Source: Alphaproteobacteria bacterium
Lineage (GTDB): Bacteria; Pseudomonadota; Alphaproteobacteria; ATCC43930; CGMCC-115725
Direction of reading: 5' to 3'
DNA length: 18,611 nt
NCBI GenBank assembly: GCA_019237175.1
Contig: JAFAHP010000029.1
Location: 1 to 18,611, forward strand
Translations under genes and position numbers: made by a program
Shown here: positions 7,451 to 15,010 of the stretch, one piece after another
Position numbering within the stretch: the stretch's first letter is position 1
Layout of the letters: each line of letters starts with the position of its first letter
The notes under the pieces: generated by a model
Told to the model about the DNA's origin: nothing
Database searches by the model: none
What the model saw: only the letters and a program-made list of their open reading frames with translations

Positions 7451-8623
7451 TCAGGCGGGTGGTGCCGCACTCGGCGCCACAGTCATCCCCGGTCGGACCC
7501 GGGCCTGGCCTTGCACGATGACCCGGTCGCCGGCGGCGAGCCCGTCCTTAACTATAGCGGTGCCATCACGCTGCATTTCGATCTTGACCTTGCGCATGAT
7601 CGCCTTGTTCGCGGCGTCGACGACAAAGACATAGGTGCCGGCCTGGTCCTGAGCGACCGCCGATTGCGGGATGACCAGCGCCTGTGCCGGCTTGCCGGCC
7701 TCGATCACGACGCGCACGCTCATGCCGTCGGAGAGCAGATCTTTGGGATTGGGAAAGACCGCGCGCAGCGGGATCGAATCGGTATTCGGATCGGCCTGCA
7801 CGCCGATGAAGTCAAGCTTTCCGGACTGATCGTAGGTAGAACCGTCGGCGAGCCGTAGACGCGCAACAATTGCATTGAGCTGCTCTTGCGGAACGTCGCG
7901 ACGCGCTTCGAGCAGCTGCCGCTGGCTGACGTTGAAAACGACCTGGATCGGGTCCTGCTTGACCACGGTCGCGAGCACGCCGCTGTCGGGGCCGACAAGA
8001 TTGCCGGGCGAATACGCCGCCTGGCCGATGCGTCCGTCGATCGGGCTCTTGATCTGGGTATAGGACAAATCGACCTCGGCCGCCTGCTGCGCGGCCTGCG
8101 CCTGCTGCAGGCTGGCCTGCGCCTTCAGCAGCGTCGCTTCGCGCTGATCGAGCTCCGATTGCGGGATGGTTTTGGTCTTGATCAGCTCGCGGCCGCGCTG
8201 CGCCTGCACTGTGGCGAGATCGAGCGTCGCCTTTGCCGCGGCGACCTCGGCCTTGCGCTGGGCGAGCGTCGCCTCGAAGGGTGCGGGGTCGAGGGTGAAT
8301 ATGGTCTGGTCCGCCTTGACCTGATCGCCCTCTTTAAACCGGCGAGGGCCGAGATAGCCGGTGACGCGGGCGCGCAGATCGACCTTGTCGACCGCTTTGA
8401 TTCGGCCGACAAATTCTGCGGTTCCCGCCACATCACGCAGTTCCGCGGTCGCGACCAGTACCGCGGGCGGCGCCGGTTGTGCAAACGCGGCGATAGCACC
8501 CGCCGCCAGCCCGATAGTTAATAATATCGCGCTCAGGAGGGCCCCAGGGTGCGAAGTTTGAGCGTGTTTCACGTGGGGCTCGAGACCTGTCGGGTGTGTC
8601 TGCGCCCAAGTTGAGCAGTGCAT
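7451..8623 (-). CDS. RND efflux periplasmic adaptor (membrane fusion protein)
   Basis: This AcrA/MexA-type subunit links the pump encoded just downstream to an outer-membrane channel. From ATG 8623 it has 390 residues. A hydrophobic signal segment (about 28-48) ends in AFAQ; no lipobox cysteine is present, so it is probably soluble or anchored by the signal segment, unlike lipidated AcrA. Next come the first half of the lipoyl/barrel-sandwich domain (VDLRARVTGYL, about 81-112), an Ala/Gln-rich alpha-helical hairpin (about 117-188), the second lipoyl half (IKSPIDGRIGQAAYSPGNLV, 191-210), then beta-barrel and membrane-proximal domains. ATG 8623 is preceded by AAGGTGGG, a good ribosome-binding site, but gives an unusually long polar N terminus. 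GTG 8572 would yield a conventional signal peptide and remains a real alternative. Confidence 0.92.
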   Translation of the reverse strand: MHCSTWAQTHPTGLEPHVKHAQTSHPGALLSAILLTIGLAAGAIAAFAQPAPPAVLVATAELRDVAGTAEFVGRIKAVDKVDLRARVTGYLGPRRFKEGDQVKADQTIFTLDPAPFEATLAQRKAEVAAAKATLDLATVQAQRGRELIKTKTIPQSELDQREATLLKAQASLQQAQAAQQAAEVDLSYTQIKSPIDGRIGQAAYSPGNLVGPDSGVLATVVKQDPIQVVFNVSQRQLLEARRDVPQEQLNAIVARLRLADGSTYDQSGKLDFIGVQADPNTDSIPLRAVFPNPKDLLSDGMSVRVVIEAGKPAQALVIPQSAVAQDQAGTYVFVVDAANKAIMRKVKIEMQRDGTAIVKDGLAAGDRVIVQGQARVRPGMTVAPSAAPPA

Positions 8624-8701
8624 GAACCCACCTTCGAGCTAATGAGGGACCGTCGCTTGATCTTGCGGCGTATATTAAAGATACCCTTTTTCGGAGGGAG
8701 A

Positions 8702-8715
8702 TTGATTAACATCAA
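8702..8715. promoter_or_regulatory. Inverted repeat upstream of the efflux operon, possible operator
   Basis: TTGAT-TAAC-ATCAA is a perfect 5 bp inverted repeat with a 4-base spacer in an A+T-rich patch about 80 bases upstream of the efflux adaptor start and 68 bases before tRNA-Leu. RND operons are commonly controlled by TetR- or LysR-type regulators binding such dyads, but no regulator gene is adjacent. A dyad this short can arise by chance. Confidence 0.2.
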
Positions 8716-8738
8716 ACCCAGCAGCCAGGACCTACTCG

Positions 8739-8767
8739 TTGACATTGTCGAGGTCCAGGCTTATTTC
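8739..8767 (+). promoter_or_regulatory. Sigma-70 promoter of tRNA-Leu
   Basis: A perfect TTGACA (8739-8744) is followed after 17 bases by TATTTC (8762-8767). Transcription would start near 8774, about 9 bases before the mature tRNA 5' end. The spacing and the location directly before a tRNA make this the most convincing promoter in the window. A GC-rich stretch (ggcgccgacgcgc) between the -10 and the tRNA fits a discriminator typical of stable RNA genes. Confidence 0.7.
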
Positions 8768-8782
8768 GGCTGGCGCCGACGC

Positions 8783-8870
8783 GCCCAGGTGGCGGAATTG
8801 GTAGACGCGCTAGATTCAGGTTCTAGTGGGCGATTAGCTCGTGGAAGTTCGAGTCTTCTCCTGGGCACCA
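8783..8870 (+). tRNA. tRNA-Leu (anticodon CAG)
   Basis: The acceptor arms GCCCAGG (8783-8789) and CCTGGGC (8860-8866) pair perfectly, with discriminator A 8867 and encoded CCA 8868-8870. The D-arm (gcggaattggtagacgcg) is standard. The anticodon stem CTAGA (8810-8814) / TCTAG (8822-8826) encloses a seven-base loop with anticodon CAG at 8817-8819, reading CTG codons. The long variable arm (about 8827-8842) marks it as a class II leucine tRNA, and the T-arm includes GTTCGAGTC. At 88 bases it has the expected size. Confidence 0.96.
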
Positions 8871-8908
8871 ATGCTCGGCGCCGGATCGCGGTCACGACTT
8901 AATCTCTG

Positions 8909-9520
8909 ATGAGCAATTGGCTGCACCACGGCGATCTTCCCGACGACATCGATTTCGGGGTGATGGTCGCGGTCGACACCGAGGCGATGGGGTTGAACCC
9001 GCGTCGCGACCGGCTGTGCGTCGTCCAGCTCTCGGCTGGGGACGGCAACGCACACCTCGTCCAGTTTATGCCGGGCGAATACGATGCGCCGCGTCTCAGG
9101 CGCCTGCTCGGCGATTCGGGCGTAACCAAACTGTTCCATTTTGCACGCTTCGACCTGGCCATGATTTACCATTATCTCGGCGTCATGGCCGTGCCGGTGT
9201 ATTGCACCAAAATTGCGTCGCGGATCGCGCGGACCTTTACCGATCGCCATGGTCTGCGCGATTTGTGCAAGGATCTGCTCAACATCGAGCTCTCAAAACA
9301 GCAGCAGAGCTCGGATTGGGGCGCGGCGACGTTGACCGATGAGCAGTTACGGTATGCGGCGGCGGACGTACTCCATCTGCATGCCCTCAGCGCCAAACTT
9401 GACGCAATCTTGGAGCGTGAAGGGCGCAAGTCGCTGGCTCGCGCGGCGTTCGAGTTTTTGCCGCATCGCGTCTTGCTTGATCTTGGCGGCTGGGCGGAGC
9501 AAGACATCTTCGCGCATTGA
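8909..9520 (+). CDS. rnd: Short ribonuclease D family 3'-5' exonuclease
   Basis: The 203-residue protein consists of a single DEDDy 3'-5' exonuclease domain, which trims RNA 3' ends using two metal ions. The catalytic residues are visible: D23 and E25 in VDTEAMGL, D82 in FHFARFDLAMI, and Y149 with D153 in YAAADVLHLH. The HRDC domains of E. coli RNase D (about 375 residues) are absent; this short form is common in alphaproteobacteria and often opens the kdsD-lpt-rpoN cluster. Lying 38 bases after tRNA-Leu, it could be co-transcribed with the tRNA, which would suit an enzyme that matures tRNA 3' ends, although that is inference. ATG 8909 has no clear ribosome-binding site. The stop codon overlaps a possible TTG start of kdsD. 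Confidence 0.9.
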   Translation: MSNWLHHGDLPDDIDFGVMVAVDTEAMGLNPRRDRLCVVQLSAGDGNAHLVQFMPGEYDAPRLRRLLGDSGVTKLFHFARFDLAMIYHYLGVMAVPVYCTKIASRIARTFTDRHGLRDLCKDLLNIELSKQQQSSDWGAATLTDEQLRYAAADVLHLHALSAKLDAILEREGRKSLARAAFEFLPHRVLLDLGGWAEQDIFAH

Positions 9521-9579
9521 TCGCGCACAGGGGAGGGCCTCGCTACGCTGACAATTTTTCGAGCCGGCCGGTGCGGCCG

Positions 9580-10596
9580 GTGGCACTGAACCGAAACCTC
9601 GCGCAGGCCGGCCCGGATAGCTGGTCATCGAGCGCGGGGTACGAGGCTGATCTTGTCGTGGCGCGGCGCGTGCTGAAGGCGGAAATCAGCGGGTTGGAAA
9701 GTCTGTCTGCGGCCCTGGACGGGGCCTTCGCGACGGCGGTGGGTTTGTGCAGGGCGGCTCGCGGTCGGATCATCGTAACCGGTGTCGGCAAGAGCGGTCA
9801 CGTCGCGCGCAAAGTGGCCGCGACGCTGGCTTCGACAGGGACGCCAGCGCAATTCGTCCACGCGGGCGAGGCGAGCCACGGCGATCTCGGGATGATCGCC
9901 GGCGAAGACGCAATCGTAGCACTGTCCAATTCCGGCGAGACCACCGAGTTCGCCGACATCATCGCCTATTCGCGACGCTTTGCCATTCCGCTGATCGCAA
10001 TTACCTCCGGTCAACGGTCAACCCTGGCCGGCGCCGCCGACGTGGTGCTGTTGCTTCCGCCCACCGCCGAGGCCTGCCCCATGGGCTTGGCACCGACCAC
10101 TTCGACGACAATGATGATGGCGCTCGGCGATGCGCTTGCTATCGCGCTCCTCGAGCGTCGAGGCTTTTCCAGCGCCGATTTTCGCCTCTTCCATCCTGGT
10201 GGTCGGCTTGGCCGGCGGCTGTTGCGGGTTACCGACATCATGCATGTGGGCGAAGCCGTACCCCTGGTGTCGCCTACCACCCGCATGTCCGAGGCAATTT
10301 TGGTAATGACCGCCAAGAGTTTCGGCTGTGTCGGCGCCTGCAACGGCGAGGGACGACTAATCGGGATCATTACCGACGGAGATCTGCGCCGCCACATGGG
10401 TGATTCGTTGTTGAGCCAAATCGTTGCCGAGATCATGCATCCCTCGCCAAGGACGATCGGCGGTGGCGCCCTGGCTGCCGAGGCGTTGCGGCTGATGAGC
10501 CGCTCGGCGATCACTTCGCTGTTCGTGGTCGATGACGAGAGCCGTCCGATTGGATTTTTGCATATGCACGATTGCTTGCGTGCCGGCGTAGCATGA
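9580..10596 (+). CDS. kdsD: Arabinose-5-phosphate isomerase (KpsF/GutQ family)
   Basis: KdsD interconverts ribulose 5-phosphate and arabinose 5-phosphate, the first step to KDO for LPS. Counted from GTG 9580 the protein has 338 residues. An N-terminal SIS sugar-isomerase domain (about 25-210) contains TGVGKSGHVARK (67-78), GEASHGDLG (96-104) and LSNSGETTEF (115-124). Two CBS domains follow (about 215-335), including GIITDGDLRRHMG. The start is uncertain because no ATG exists: in-frame candidates are TTG 9517, which overlaps the rnd stop, GTG 9571 and GTG 9580. The latter two give lengths near the family norm, but an AGGGGAGGG at 9529-9537 is not correctly spaced for any of them. The stop codon overlaps the lptC start (ATGA), indicating translational coupling. 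Confidence 0.9.
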   Translation: MALNRNLAQAGPDSWSSSAGYEADLVVARRVLKAEISGLESLSAALDGAFATAVGLCRAARGRIIVTGVGKSGHVARKVAATLASTGTPAQFVHAGEASHGDLGMIAGEDAIVALSNSGETTEFADIIAYSRRFAIPLIAITSGQRSTLAGAADVVLLLPPTAEACPMGLAPTTSTTMMMALGDALAIALLERRGFSSADFRLFHPGGRLGRRLLRVTDIMHVGEAVPLVSPTTRMSEAILVMTAKSFGCVGACNGEGRLIGIITDGDLRRHMGDSLLSQIVAEIMHPSPRTIGGGALAAEALRLMSRSAITSLFVVDDESRPIGFLHMHDCLRAGVA

Positions 10597-11516
10597 GTGG
10601 TGAATTCGAAACCCGAATGAAAGCCGCGCAACCTAAAGCCCGGTTCGTGCCCGCGCCCCCGCCGGTGCGGGTGTCGCGGCGAGTCCGCCGGCTTGGCGCC
10701 GACCATCGGTCTTTGTTTGGCGCGGACCCGTACAGCCGTCTTGTGGTCCTGCTAAAGCACCTGCTGCCGGCGATCGGAGCCGCTTTGCTGCTGCTGGTCG
10801 TCGCGTGGCCGCGATTGGCGCCGCTACTGGAGAGCGTACGGCTCGGCTTTTCGGGTATCGATCTGCGCGCGGCCGGCGAGCTAAAAATGCTCAATCCCAG
10901 ATATGCCGGCACTGACCGGTTCAACCGACCCTATGTCATTACCGCCGCGGTCGGCCGCCAATCGCCCGATCACAACGACTTGATGTTACTCGAAAAACCC
11001 CAGGCGGTGATGATCGTCCATGGCGGTGCGGCGGTCGTATTGACCGCCGCGACCGGCATCTATCAATCACCGACACAATTGCTCGATTTGTTCGACAACG
11101 TCACGCTGACCCACCAGAACGGTACTCGCTTTGTAACCTCACGAGCGCACGCTAACGTGGCTAACGAAACCGCCGAAGGGCACCTGCCGATCGCGGGGCA
11201 CGGACCTTCCGGGGACATCTGGGGGCAGGGGTTCCGTGTGCTCGATCGCGGAGACACGATAATTTTCACCGGGCAGTCACATGCTATTTTGCGGAGCACC
11301 AAGCCGACCAAACCACAACCGGCACCGCCGGAGCTGCCGAGCCATCTCTTAGAAATGGCGGCGATGATTGAAGCCGCTGCGAGCGCCCCGGCGAATCTCC
11401 AACCCGCCCCGACCGCCAAGTCCAGCGGCACCCAAGCGAGTGGACCCGCAGGCTCAGGGGCGAGGACAAGTACCTCGAACAATGCTCCACGCGGCAATCT
11501 AGCGGCGGGTCTCTGA
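10593..11516 (+). CDS. lptC: LPS export protein LptC
   Basis: LptC is the bitopic inner-membrane piece of the LPS bridge, receiving LPS from LptB2FG and passing it to LptA. The 307-residue product has a basic, proline-rich cytoplasmic N terminus (1-50), one membrane span (about 55-73) and a periplasmic beta-jellyroll (about 85-235) containing VTLTHQNGTRF, GHGPSGDIWGQGFRVLDRGDTIIFTG and other LptC-like strands. The last 70 residues are a low-complexity Pro/Ala/Ser/Thr tail absent from the 191-residue E. coli protein; the whole is long for the family. ATG 10593 overlaps the kdsD stop in an ATGA arrangement; a TTG at 10572 is less likely. It stands 17 bases before lptA. Confidence 0.88.
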   Translation: MSGEFETRMKAAQPKARFVPAPPPVRVSRRVRRLGADHRSLFGADPYSRLVVLLKHLLPAIGAALLLLVVAWPRLAPLLESVRLGFSGIDLRAAGELKMLNPRYAGTDRFNRPYVITAAVGRQSPDHNDLMLLEKPQAVMIVHGGAAVVLTAATGIYQSPTQLLDLFDNVTLTHQNGTRFVTSRAHANVANETAEGHLPIAGHGPSGDIWGQGFRVLDRGDTIIFTGQSHAILRSTKPTKPQPAPPELPSHLLEMAAMIEAAASAPANLQPAPTAKSSGTQASGPAGSGARTSTSNNAPRGNLAAGL

Positions 11517-11533
11517 ACGGCAGAGCTGACATC

Positions 11534-12658
11534 ATGTCGATTGGCTCCAAGGCTTCGCGTTGCGCTGCTCCGGGACGCAGGCGCCCGCAGGTGGCGCAAC
11601 TGGTATTCGGACTGGCGTTCGCTGTGGTGGGTTCGGTGTGCGAACCCGGATCGTCGGCGGGCCAGGGGCTAAACCCGCTCGCCGCGACCTCCGCTTCAAA
11701 ACCGATCGATATCAGCGCCGAAAACGGCATCGAGTGGGATCAGAACAAACAAGTATACACCGCCCGTGGGAATGCCGTGGCAATCCGCGGTACGAGCGAG
11801 GTCCACGCGGACGTTTTGACTGCTCATTACCGCCCGAGCAAAAACAAATCGGATGGCGGAAACGAGGTCTATCGGCTCGACGCCGACGGCCGTGTTGTGA
11901 TCAAAGCACCAAACCGAACCGTCGTCGGGGATCAGGCGGTTTACGATGTCGATCAGCAGATCGGCGTCGTCACCGGCCAGCATTTGAAATTGACCACTCC
12001 AACCGACGTCGTCACGGCCCGCGACAGCCTCGAATGGTACGACCAGCAGCAGGTCGCCGTCGCCCGCGGTGACGCCATCGCGATCCGCGGCGATCGGCGC
12101 ATCCGCGCCGATGTACTGACCGCGCATTTCATCAAAGACAACACTGCTCTGGCCGGCGCACCGATGGCGGCCAAGCCATCGGAGGGAAAGCCGGCCGGCG
12201 GAGCGACGACGTCCATACCGGCGCCAGCATCGCTTGCGCCGGTCTCGGCCAAGTCGGGGCAAGGGCCGCAAGCCGGCAAATCAGGCCGCGCGCATGGTCC
12301 GAGCGAGGGCGATGAAGCCGGTTCGAAGTTGAGCCGTGTCGACGCCCAGGGGCATATCGTCGTCGTCACCGCGACCGATATCGCGCGGGGCGATTACGGC
12401 GTGTACAACGCCCAGACCCGAATCGTCACCTTGCTCGGCAACGTGACGATAACCCGTGGGCAAGATACCGTCAGGGGCGAGTATGCGGTGGTTGACCTGA
12501 ACACAAATGTCAGCCGAATGATGACCGTCGCCGCTAGACCCGGGGCTCCGCCGCCGCGCGTCGAAGGGCTGTTTTATCGTCAAGATGCGACTACAGCCCC
12601 AAACGGCGCTAAAAAGCCCGGCTCAAAGCCCGTTGCCGGTACGGCACGCAAATCATGA
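11534..12658 (+). CDS. lptA: Enlarged LPS transport periplasmic protein LptA (OstA domain duplicated)
   Basis: LptA forms the periplasmic filament along which LPS slides from LptC to LptD. The 374-residue protein is about twice the E. coli length (185). A signal peptide is plausible in 1-44 (basic start, hydrophobic 22-35, then SSAGQ). Two OstA-type units follow. Unit 1 (about 57-155) contains VYTARGNAVAIRG and HADVLTAHY. Unit 2 begins at about 158 with VAVARGDAIAIRG and RADVLTAHF, displaced by exactly 100 residues. A Gly/Pro/Ala/Ser-rich stretch (about 201-266) interrupts unit 2 before its second half (RVDAQGHIVVVTATDIARGDYGV and onward to about 330). The C-terminal tail is low-complexity and basic. 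The stop overlaps the lptB start (ATGA). Identity as LptA rests on domain and position; assembly state is unknown. Confidence 0.87.
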   Translation: MSIGSKASRCAAPGRRRPQVAQLVFGLAFAVVGSVCEPGSSAGQGLNPLAATSASKPIDISAENGIEWDQNKQVYTARGNAVAIRGTSEVHADVLTAHYRPSKNKSDGGNEVYRLDADGRVVIKAPNRTVVGDQAVYDVDQQIGVVTGQHLKLTTPTDVVTARDSLEWYDQQQVAVARGDAIAIRGDRRIRADVLTAHFIKDNTALAGAPMAAKPSEGKPAGGATTSIPAPASLAPVSAKSGQGPQAGKSGRAHGPSEGDEAGSKLSRVDAQGHIVVVTATDIARGDYGVYNAQTRIVTLLGNVTITRGQDTVRGEYAVVDLNTNVSRMMTVAARPGAPPPRVEGLFYRQDATTAPNGAKKPGSKPVAGTARKS

Positions 12659-13488
12659 CCGCAACCGACAGACCCACCGATCTCGCTTCGCCATGGATCG
12701 CGGAAAAGCGGTCGCCGCGGGGTGCCAAAAACTTCGCAACCGACCCGCCAAGCAGGGCTTTGGCCGCCCACGGCTTGCGCGGCCACGGATTAGGGAAGAG
12801 TTTCAAACGGCGGCCGGTGTTGCGCGCTGTCAACGTCTCGCTCCGACGTGGCGAGGTAGTCGGACTGCTCGGGCCGAATGGAGCAGGGAAGACCACTTGT
12901 TTTTATATTCTCACCGGCTTGATCGCGGCCGATACCGGCGTCGTGACGCTGGACGGCCAAGACATTACCGATCTTCCAATGTATCGGCGCGCTCGCCGTG
13001 GCATTGGTTACTTGCCGCAAGAAGCCTCGATTTTTCGCGGGTTGACAGTTGAACAGAACATCCGCGCGGTTTTGGAGATCGTCGAGCCCGCGCCCGAGGC
13101 GCGCGAAGCGATGCTCAACTCGCTGCTTGCGGAATTCTCAATTCTCCATTTGCGGCGCGCGCCGGCGATGGCACTGTCGGGGGGCGAACGCCGCCGCTGC
13201 GAAATCGCCCGCGCACTCGCGACCCAACCTCATTTTATCTTGCTCGACGAACCGCTTGCCGGCATCGATCCGATCGCCGTCGGCGATATCCGGGATCTTA
13301 TCGGGCATCTCAAGGACCGGGGGATCGGCGTGCTGATCACCGACCATAACGTGCGCGAGACGCTTGAAATCGTCGACCGTGCTTATATATTGCACGCGGG
13401 ACAGGTCCTTATGGAAGGAACACCCGCACAAATCGTTGCTGATGTCGATGTAAGACGGGTTTTCCTCGGCGATCGGTTTAGCCTATAA
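12655..13488 (+). CDS. lptB: LPS export ABC transporter ATPase LptB
   Basis: LptB hydrolyses ATP in the cytoplasm to drive LPS extraction by LptF/LptG and its push along the Lpt bridge. All ABC motifs are present in the 277-residue protein: Walker A GPNGAGKT (73-80), Q-loop Q122 in YLPQEASIFRGLTVEQN, signature LSGGE (174-178), Walker B ILLDEP (195-200) and switch H231. LPQEASIFRGL is a characteristic LptB stretch. Relative to E. coli LptB (241 residues) it has a polar N-terminal extension of about 40 residues before the first strand; TTG or GTG starts inside the extension were not preferred because ATG 12655 makes an ATGA overlap with lptA. The membrane partners lptF and lptG are not in this window. 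It is followed by rpoN after 22 bases. Confidence 0.95.
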   Translation: MTATDRPTDLASPWIAEKRSPRGAKNFATDPPSRALAAHGLRGHGLGKSFKRRPVLRAVNVSLRRGEVVGLLGPNGAGKTTCFYILTGLIAADTGVVTLDGQDITDLPMYRRARRGIGYLPQEASIFRGLTVEQNIRAVLEIVEPAPEAREAMLNSLLAEFSILHLRRAPAMALSGGERRRCEIARALATQPHFILLDEPLAGIDPIAVGDIRDLIGHLKDRGIGVLITDHNVRETLEIVDRAYILHAGQVLMEGTPAQIVADVDVRRVFLGDRFSL

Positions 13489-13490
13489 GC

Positions 13491-13506
13491 CGCTCCGAGC
13501 GGAGCG
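13491..13506 (+). promoter_or_regulatory. Palindrome covering the rpoN ribosome-binding site
   Basis: CGCTCCGAGCGGAGCG is a perfect 16-base palindrome that can fold in RNA as a 6 bp GC-only-but-one stem with a GAGC loop. Its right arm contains GGAG (13501-13504), the probable Shine-Dalgarno of rpoN, 6 bases before GTG 13511. It begins 3 bases after the lptB stop, so ribosomes finishing lptB would melt it. This suggests that rpoN translation depends on lptB translation; the regulatory role is inferred. Confidence 0.4.
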
Positions 13507-13510
13507 CGAT

Positions 13511-15010
13511 GTGAACAGGATGGGATTCTCGCAGCGGCTTGAGCTGCGCCAGTCGCAGGCGTTGATCATGACGCCGCAACTGCAGCAAGCAATAAAAATG
13601 CTGCAGCTCTCAAACCTAGAACTGAGTAACTTGGTTGACACTGAGATCCAGCAAAACCCGTTTCTTGAACGGCGCGAATGGACCGGCGAGGAGGTCCCGC
13701 CCGCAAGCGATTTTGCGGGTGAGGCCGAGCAATCCTCGACCGCGGCGCTTCCGGAAGGATTGGTCAGCGACCTTACTCCTGACGCGAACGAGCATTGGCG
13801 GGCCGCTTCCGGGACGGAGGGAGACGGATCGCTCGATGTCGCCGACGAGCCCCGGGCTTGGCGGCACAGCAGCGGCGCAATGGTTGCCGGGGATAACCGC
13901 GGGATCGAGCAAGCTGCCGCGCGGCCGCGCACCTTGCGCGAGCACGTTTTGGAGCAGATTGGAACGGATCTTGCCGACCAGGGCGATCAGTTGCTCGCGC
14001 TGCACCTGCTCGATACCCTCGACGAAAATGGCTATCTAAATGGCGAACTCGACGCTATAGCCGCACTCCTTGGCTGCCAGCTCGCCCGGGTCGAAGCGGT
14101 TCTCGCTCGCCTTCAGCAATTCGATCCGCCCGGCATCTTCGCCCGCGATTTGCCTGAATGTCTGGCGCTCCAGCTGCGCGATCGCGATCGCCTCGATCCC
14201 GCAATGCGCACGCTCCTCAACCATCTGCCGTTGCTCGCCGCGCGCAACATCCCGGCGCTGATCCGGGTGTGTCAAGTTGATGCCGAGGACATGGCAGAGA
14301 TGATCACAGAGATAAAGTCTCTCGATCCGCGGCCGGGTCTGGCGTTCGATCCACCGCTGGCCCAGCCGGTGGTGCCCGACATCTTGATGCGAGCTCAACC
14401 CGAGGGTGGCTGGATCGTCGAGCTCAATCCCGAAACGCTGCCGCGCGTCCTTGTCAACAACAAATATATCGAAAAGATCAGCCAAGCAGCGCGCAGCAAG
14501 GCCGAACGGGATTATTTGACCGATCGGCTGCAGGCCGCCAACTGGCTGGTCAAATCGCTGCATCAACGGGCGACAACCATTCTCAAGGTCGCCGCCGAAA
14601 TTGTTCGCCAGCAGGACGCGTTTTTTCGCCGCGGGGTGCGGTCGCTGCGGCCGCTGATCCTGCGCGACATCGCCGAGGCCATCGGCATGCACGAGAGTAC
14701 GGTCAGCCGGGTGACGAGTAACAAGTACATGGCCACACCCCGCGGCCTCTACGAACTGAAATACTTCTTCACTTCGGCGATTCCGGCGTCGAGTGGCGGT
14801 GATGCACACTCCGCCGAAGCCGTACGCCATCTGATCCGCAAATTGATCGACGGCGAACCTCCTGGCGCCACGCTGTCCGACGAGCGCATTGTTGAACTGC
14901 TGCAGCGTGACGGGATCGACATCGCGCGACGCACCGTCGCCAAATATCGTGAAGCAATGCGCATTCCGTCGTCGGTGCAGCGCCGGCGCGAAAAGCTGCT
15001 CGTCCTCTAG
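13511..15010 (+). CDS. rpoN: RNA polymerase sigma-54 factor
   Basis: Sigma-54 directs RNA polymerase to -24/-12 promoters that need an AAA+ activator, typically for nitrogen, motility or carbon-source genes. The 499-residue protein has the glutamine-rich activator-contact Region I (1-50; LRQSQALIMTPQLQQAIKMLQL), an acidic variable Region II (about 55-135), the core-binding domain (about 140-320), a helix-turn-helix (about 385-404, IAEAIGMHESTVSRVTSNKY) and the RpoN box ARRTVAKYRE (472-481), which recognises the -24 element. GTG 13511 was chosen for its GGAG site 7-10 bases upstream; ATG 13520, three codons in, is an alternative. Position between lptB and hpf/ptsN is the conserved proteobacterial arrangement. 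Confidence 0.97.
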   Translation: MNRMGFSQRLELRQSQALIMTPQLQQAIKMLQLSNLELSNLVDTEIQQNPFLERREWTGEEVPPASDFAGEAEQSSTAALPEGLVSDLTPDANEHWRAASGTEGDGSLDVADEPRAWRHSSGAMVAGDNRGIEQAAARPRTLREHVLEQIGTDLADQGDQLLALHLLDTLDENGYLNGELDAIAALLGCQLARVEAVLARLQQFDPPGIFARDLPECLALQLRDRDRLDPAMRTLLNHLPLLAARNIPALIRVCQVDAEDMAEMITEIKSLDPRPGLAFDPPLAQPVVPDILMRAQPEGGWIVELNPETLPRVLVNNKYIEKISQAARSKAERDYLTDRLQAANWLVKSLHQRATTILKVAAEIVRQQDAFFRRGVRSLRPLILRDIAEAIGMHESTVSRVTSNKYMATPRGLYELKYFFTSAIPASSGGDAHSAEAVRHLIRKLIDGEPPGATLSDERIVELLQRDGIDIARRTVAKYREAMRIPSSVQRRREKLLVL

